Part shown: piece after piece, positions 61,464-64,000 of the stretch
Layout: every line of letters begins with the position of its first letter
How positions within the stretch are numbered: the stretch's first letter is position 1
NCBI GenBank assembly: GCA_026388155.1
Contig: JAPLKI010000007.1
Coordinates: forward strand, 62,001-126,000
Source of the DNA: Elusimicrobiota bacterium
GTDB taxonomy: Bacteria; Elusimicrobiota; Elusimicrobia; Elusimicrobiales; UBA9959
Reading direction: 5' to 3'
Length of the DNA: 64,000 nucleotides
Notes under the pieces: generated by a model
Seen by the model: the letters and a program-made list of their open reading frames with translations, nothing else
What the model was told of the DNA's origin: nothing
Database searches by the model: none
Made by a program: the position numbers and the translations under genes

Positions 61464-61690
61464 AGCCGCCGCCCGTTCTTGACCGCTTTGACCACGGTCG
61501 GAATATCACCATCTACCCGTGTTCCCAAGGCCGTAACATCTTCGATAAACAGTTCATCTTCCACCGCCAGGTTGTCCCACTGCACAAACACTTCCTGGCC
61601 CGCAGTGCGAACCACCGTTCCGGTATATTTGCCGCCCCATTTAGCGTCGCGCACCCGGTCCCCCTTTCTGATTTTCTTTGTATTCTTCAT
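61460..61690 (-). CDS. Small SH3-like beta-barrel protein
   Basis: 76 residues behind AAAGGAGG. KIRKGDRVRDAKWGGKYTGTVVRTAGQEVFVQWDNLAVEDELFIEDV reads as a KOW/SH3-like small barrel of the sort found in nucleic-acid-associated adaptor proteins. It is the first gene after the candidate promoter at 61736-61764. Function unknown. Confidence 0.6.
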   Translation of the reverse strand: MKNTKKIRKGDRVRDAKWGGKYTGTVVRTAGQEVFVQWDNLAVEDELFIEDVTALGTRVDGDIPTVVKAVKNGRRL

Positions 61691-61735
61691 AGTGCTTTTC
61701 CTCCTTTCTCCGTCGGCCGCCCGTCGGCATGATCA

Positions 61736-61764
61736 TGATCTACAAGGTTTCTTCGAAGAAAGCA
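61736..61764 (-). promoter_or_regulatory. Candidate promoter with palindrome in its spacer
   Basis: On the minus strand, TTGCTT and TAGATC are separated by 17 nt. The perfect 14-bp palindrome TTTCTTCGAAGAAA (61748-61761) overlaps the first hexamer and most of the spacer, a position suited to an operator. The -10 is weak. It would drive the small-gene and tyrosine recombinase operon. The rest of 61691-61816 holds no gene. Confidence 0.4.
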
Positions 61765-61816
61765 AGGCCTTTCTTCGTCGGGCGGACTGCCCAAATCCGC
61801 CTGGTATTGTGACGCT

Positions 61817-62002
61817 TTACCGCCTTTTCGCCTCGCCTATAAATCCCTGGATTTTTCGCGCATAAGGCAGGAATCCTTCTTGGGGTTTATGGCGCAGCTT
61901 CCACAATAGTAAACTGTCGAAACCGTCGTAATCGATTCTTCCGTCTGAATAGACCCTTATCCAAAACTCTGTAATTAAAACTTGCCTCTGTTTGTTTTTC
62001 AT
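61817..62002 (-). CDS. Small hypothetical protein at the right edge of the element
   Basis: 61 residues behind GGAGG (minus strand). MKNKQRQVLITEFWIRVYSDGRIDYDGFDSLLLWKLRH has a beta-hairpin then helix, basic overall. It is separated from the rest of the minus-strand operon by 126 nt with a candidate promoter. No family recognised; the strong ribosome site is the main support. Confidence 0.5.
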   Translation of the reverse strand: MKNKQRQVLITEFWIRVYSDGRIDYDGFDSLLLWKLRHKPQEGFLPYARKIQGFIGEAKRR

Positions 62003-62104
62003 ATAGCCTCCGAGTATATGAACACACTTACCTTCTTCCCTATGCAGGAATCAAGGCGAAACACCGAAGTCTCTCTGCTATTTCTTTTTTTCGCGGAAAA
62101 GGTA

Positions 62105-62110
62105 TACAAT
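62105..62110 (+). promoter_or_regulatory. Possible -10 element of the metal-uptake genes
   Basis: TACAAT at 62105-62110 lies 7 nt before the ATG at 62118; the -35 region is T-rich and weak. It is within an imperfect dyad (GGAA...TTCC at 62095-62115), which could be a metal-responsive operator; that is inference. Confidence 0.35.
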
Positions 62111-62117
62111 ATTCCAG

Positions 62118-62408
62118 ATGGATGCCATGAAGACTAATCTTGCCGGGACAAAAACACTTAAGAGCCTGATAGCTGTCGTTCTGACGATGGTTTTTCTGGC
62201 CGCTGTTCCGCTTCATCATCATGCCGACGGAAAGGTCCATGACGGCGACTGTCAGTTATGTGCGGTCACGAACCATGCGCTGCTGCCTGATGTGGGCTCT
62301 GTCGCGGCGGTAATTTTTATTCTGCTGTTTGCGGTAATCCTTTGCGAGACGGTCATACCCTCAGTCCGAAAGGATATCCCGCATCTTCGCGGTCCTCCCG
62401 TATTCTGA
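62118..62408 (+). CDS. His-rich small membrane protein, probably metal-related
   Basis: 96 residues (ATG 62127 is an alternative giving 93). An N-terminal hydrophobic signal/anchor (SLIAVVLTMVFLAAVP) is followed by LHHHADGKVHDGDCQLCAVTNH, a His/Cys cluster suited to metal binding. A second membrane segment (VAAVIFILLFAVILCETVI) and a basic end follow. The arrangement resembles small proteins found with metal uptake systems. The next two genes encode an outer-membrane channel and a metal-binding receptor, so a role in zinc or related metal uptake is likely. Confidence 0.7.
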   Translation: MDAMKTNLAGTKTLKSLIAVVLTMVFLAAVPLHHHADGKVHDGDCQLCAVTNHALLPDVGSVAAVIFILLFAVILCETVIPSVRKDIPHLRGPPVF

Positions 62409-62485
62409 ACATAACTTCAAGTTAGTGCGCTATTCCGTATCCAACCGGGATGCCGCATATATCCCATAATTCAAGGAGAATGTTC

Positions 62486-63538
62486 ATGTTTAGAATACGT
62501 TCTATTTTTTCAGTTGTTTCATTGTTGCTTCTTTTGTCCCCTGCATTTCTTTGCGCCGGAGTAATCAATCCTGACATTTCTGTCCTCGGGCAGATCATTT
62601 ATAAATACCACGATGACAAAACTGCCACGGATGCCCGCAAGCCGACGCTTGACCTGGGCGAAACGGAATTGGTGTTTGATTCCTACCTGAACCCCTACGC
62701 GAAAGGAACTTTCGTGTTTACCGTGGGAGATGACGGATTGGGAACGGAGGAGGCGTATATCGACGTAATAAAAGGCCTGCCGGACGGGCTTGCGGTTCGG
62801 GGCGGGAAATACCGTCTCGGATTCGGTAAGTTGAACCCCGCTCATCCGCACGCTTATTCGTTCATTGAGGCGCCGAGGGTCATGTCAGCCATGCTTCCAG
62901 GTTCGGACGGGTTTAACGATATCGGTACGCGCGCATCGTATTTCCTGCCGCTTTCATGGGCCTCCGACATTACAGCGGACGTTCTTAAAGGCGTGTCGTT
63001 CCACCCGGACGAAACAAATGCGGCTGCTGGCTGGTTGGCACATTGGAACAACTCGCTGCTTATCGGAGAAACGACACCGCTGGATATCGGCGTTTCCGCG
63101 ACCCAGGGGACAAATAATGTTGAATGGGGGACAAAGACGGCGGTTTACGGCATGGATATTAAGGCCAAGATTCCGATCTCGAGTCTGACCAATCTCACGT
63201 TGCAGGGCGAGTACTTCTACAACAACAGCAGTGTCGTTGTGGATACCACCACCGGCGACACCAGCCATATGGGCAGGCAGGGCTTTTACGCTTTCGCCGA
63301 CCTGAAATTCAAACAAAGGTGGAACGCAGGCGTCATCTACGACCAGTATAATCCTCCGGAGAACAAGAACCTGACCAACAGGGCTGTAAAAGGGTTTGTT
63401 GGATACTCGCTGCTTGAAGAAACGACCCTGCTCCGGCTTACATGTGAGCGTTTTAAGCCCGAAAACTCCCCGGCTGTCCACACCGTGATGTTCCAGGTGT
63501 TGTTCAGCATGGGGCCGCATAAAGCGCATCAGTTCTAA
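62486..63538 (+). CDS. Outer-membrane channel-like beta-barrel protein
   Basis: 350 residues from ATG 62486 (AAGGAG 7 nt upstream). Signal peptide IFSVVSLLLLLSPAFLCAG. The mature protein is made of alternating amphipathic strands with Gly/aromatic turns and ends in Phe, as barrel proteins do. GGKYRLGFGKLNPAHPHAYSFIEAP carries several His. It is placed between a His-rich membrane protein and a ZnuA-type receptor, so it may be the outer-membrane port of a metal uptake route. Confidence 0.75.
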   Translation: MFRIRSIFSVVSLLLLLSPAFLCAGVINPDISVLGQIIYKYHDDKTATDARKPTLDLGETELVFDSYLNPYAKGTFVFTVGDDGLGTEEAYIDVIKGLPDGLAVRGGKYRLGFGKLNPAHPHAYSFIEAPRVMSAMLPGSDGFNDIGTRASYFLPLSWASDITADVLKGVSFHPDETNAAAGWLAHWNNSLLIGETTPLDIGVSATQGTNNVEWGTKTAVYGMDIKAKIPISSLTNLTLQGEYFYNNSSVVVDTTTGDTSHMGRQGFYAFADLKFKQRWNAGVIYDQYNPPENKNLTNRAVKGFVGYSLLEETTLLRLTCERFKPENSPAVHTVMFQVLFSMGPHKAHQF

Positions 63539-63561
63539 CTGTGTATACAAAAGGAGACATT

Positions 63562-64000
63562 ATGAGAAAGTATTTTATTCTTCTGGCTGTTGTAGTGTTC
63601 GCCGGTATCATGCCTTTGTCTGCCGCGCCGATAAAGATCGCGGCGGCTTTGCCGGACCTTGGCTCCATAGCGTCATATATCGGCGGCGACAAGGTGGATG
63701 TGTTCACGATAGGCAGGAACAATGCGAACCCACACGCAGTGGAGGTGCTGCCGTCATATATGATAAAGGTCTCCCGCGCGGCCATATACCTGAAGGTCGG
63801 GCTTGCGCTGGACCAATGGTCCGACGCCATAATGGACGGCTCGCGCAATAATAAACTGATGAAAGTCGATTGCTCCAACGGCGTAGCGGTCCTCCAGAAG
63901 CCGACCGGAAAAGTTGATGCCTCGCTGGGCGATGTGCATCCGGAGGGGAATCCGCATTATTGGCTGGACCCGGCGAACGGCGTAATAGTCGCCGGAAACG
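63562..64000 (+). CDS. ZnuA-type metal ABC transporter substrate-binding protein (partial)
   Basis: 146 codons to the window end, 3' part missing. A signal peptide (MRKYFILLAVVVFAGIMPLSA) precedes a cluster A-I fold: IKIAAALPDLGSIASYIGGD, RNNANPHAVEVLPS with the first metal His, and HPEGNPHYWLDP with the second. These receptors bind zinc or manganese in the periplasm and hand it to an ABC permease. AAGGAG precedes the ATG. It is the third gene of the host metal-uptake cluster. Confidence 0.9.
   Translation, partial: MRKYFILLAVVVFAGIMPLSAAPIKIAAALPDLGSIASYIGGDKVDVFTIGRNNANPHAVEVLPSYMIKVSRAAIYLKVGLALDQWSDAIMDGSRNNKLMKVDCSNGVAVLQKPTGKVDASLGDVHPEGNPHYWLDPANGVIVAGN

Larger units (their letters stand above)
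39832..62002. mobile_element. Defence-gene segment with tyrosine recombinase (cargo or tandem island)
   Basis: Contains a ParB/nuclease/methyltransferase trio, a type 1 BREX operon, two BREX-linked unknown genes and a minus-strand small-gene operon ending in a tyrosine recombinase. Host-type genes resume at 62,118. Its trio is clearly more AT-rich than the prophage. It could be prophage cargo or a second element at the same tRNA hotspot; no terminal repeats were found to decide. Confidence 0.5.

Noticed and set aside
61748-61785. Third copy of the TTCGTC two-block motif near TTTCTTCGTCGG
   Set aside because: Only one TTCGTC block is present and the flanking bases do not match; it is a chance hexamer.
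58680-62117. Duplicate of the tRNA-His 3' end as an attR site
   Set aside because: I looked for GGTTCAAATCCCG and CAGCCACCCCA in this stretch and found no copy. Serine integrases need only very short cores, so absence does not fix the border.
1-64000. CRISPR array
   Set aside because: No regularly spaced repeats of 20-40 nt were seen; repeats present are isolated pairs.

Overview
The window is a block of bacterial chromosome carrying a large mobile region inserted beside a tRNA-His gene. Both chromosomal flanks point to a diderm (Gram-negative-type) bacterium. On the left are a YtcJ-type amidohydrolase, a small exported membrane protein and a Memo/AMMECR1 fusion. On the right are a His-rich membrane protein, an outer-membrane channel and a ZnuA-type metal-binding lipoprotein or periplasmic protein. 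The lineage cannot be fixed from sequence reading alone; an uncultivated phylum such as Elusimicrobiota would fit, with low confidence.

Layout: (1) 1-3,522, host genes. (2) 3,523-3,599, tRNA-His(GTG); a large serine recombinase reads into its 3' end. (3) 3,588-39,831, a complete-looking siphovirus prophage. It has a recombinase operon, a LexA-type repressor with a DinR-like box inside its promoter, a zinc-ribbon protein, a trypsin-like protease, a sigma-like factor, a recombination/replication operon (PD-(D/E)XK nuclease, Sak4-like ATPase, SSB-like protein, primase-helicase, resolvase-like nuclease), packaging genes, a Mom-like DNA modification enzyme, a portal-MuF fusion, a double Dam methyltransferase, HK97-type head genes, FN3/beta-helix fibres, connectors, tail tube, tape measure, tail tip, and a lysis cassette. 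(4) 40,058-43,266, a three-gene ParB-like / nuclease-like / DNA methyltransferase module. (5) 43,712-56,364, a type 1 BREX operon in the canonical order brxA-brxB-brxC-pglX-pglZ-brxL, followed by two uncharacterised genes (56,429-58,691), one of them exported. (6) 58,702-62,002, a minus-strand run of small uncharacterised genes ending in a tyrosine recombinase. (7) 62,118-64,000, host metal-uptake genes.

How it works together: the repressor region (5,403-5,523) separates a minus-strand recombinase operon from the plus-strand repressor gene. A two-block motif sits 17 nt upstream of the first ATG of both the recombinase operon and the early replication operon, and a phage-encoded sigma-like factor lies directly before the second copy. 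This suggests one switch for excision and replication. The phage carries two kinds of DNA-modification gene (Mom-like and Dam-Dam) among its head genes, which would shield its DNA. The same mobile region carries the defence genes (BREX and the ParB/nuclease/methyltransferase trio). Either a prophage has picked up an 18-kb defence cargo, or two elements (one with a serine and one with a tyrosine recombinase) sit in tandem at a tRNA-His hotspot.

Limits: family assignments are by reading motifs, gene length and context, without database searches. No att repeat pairing the tRNA with the right border was found, so the right end of the element is unresolved.
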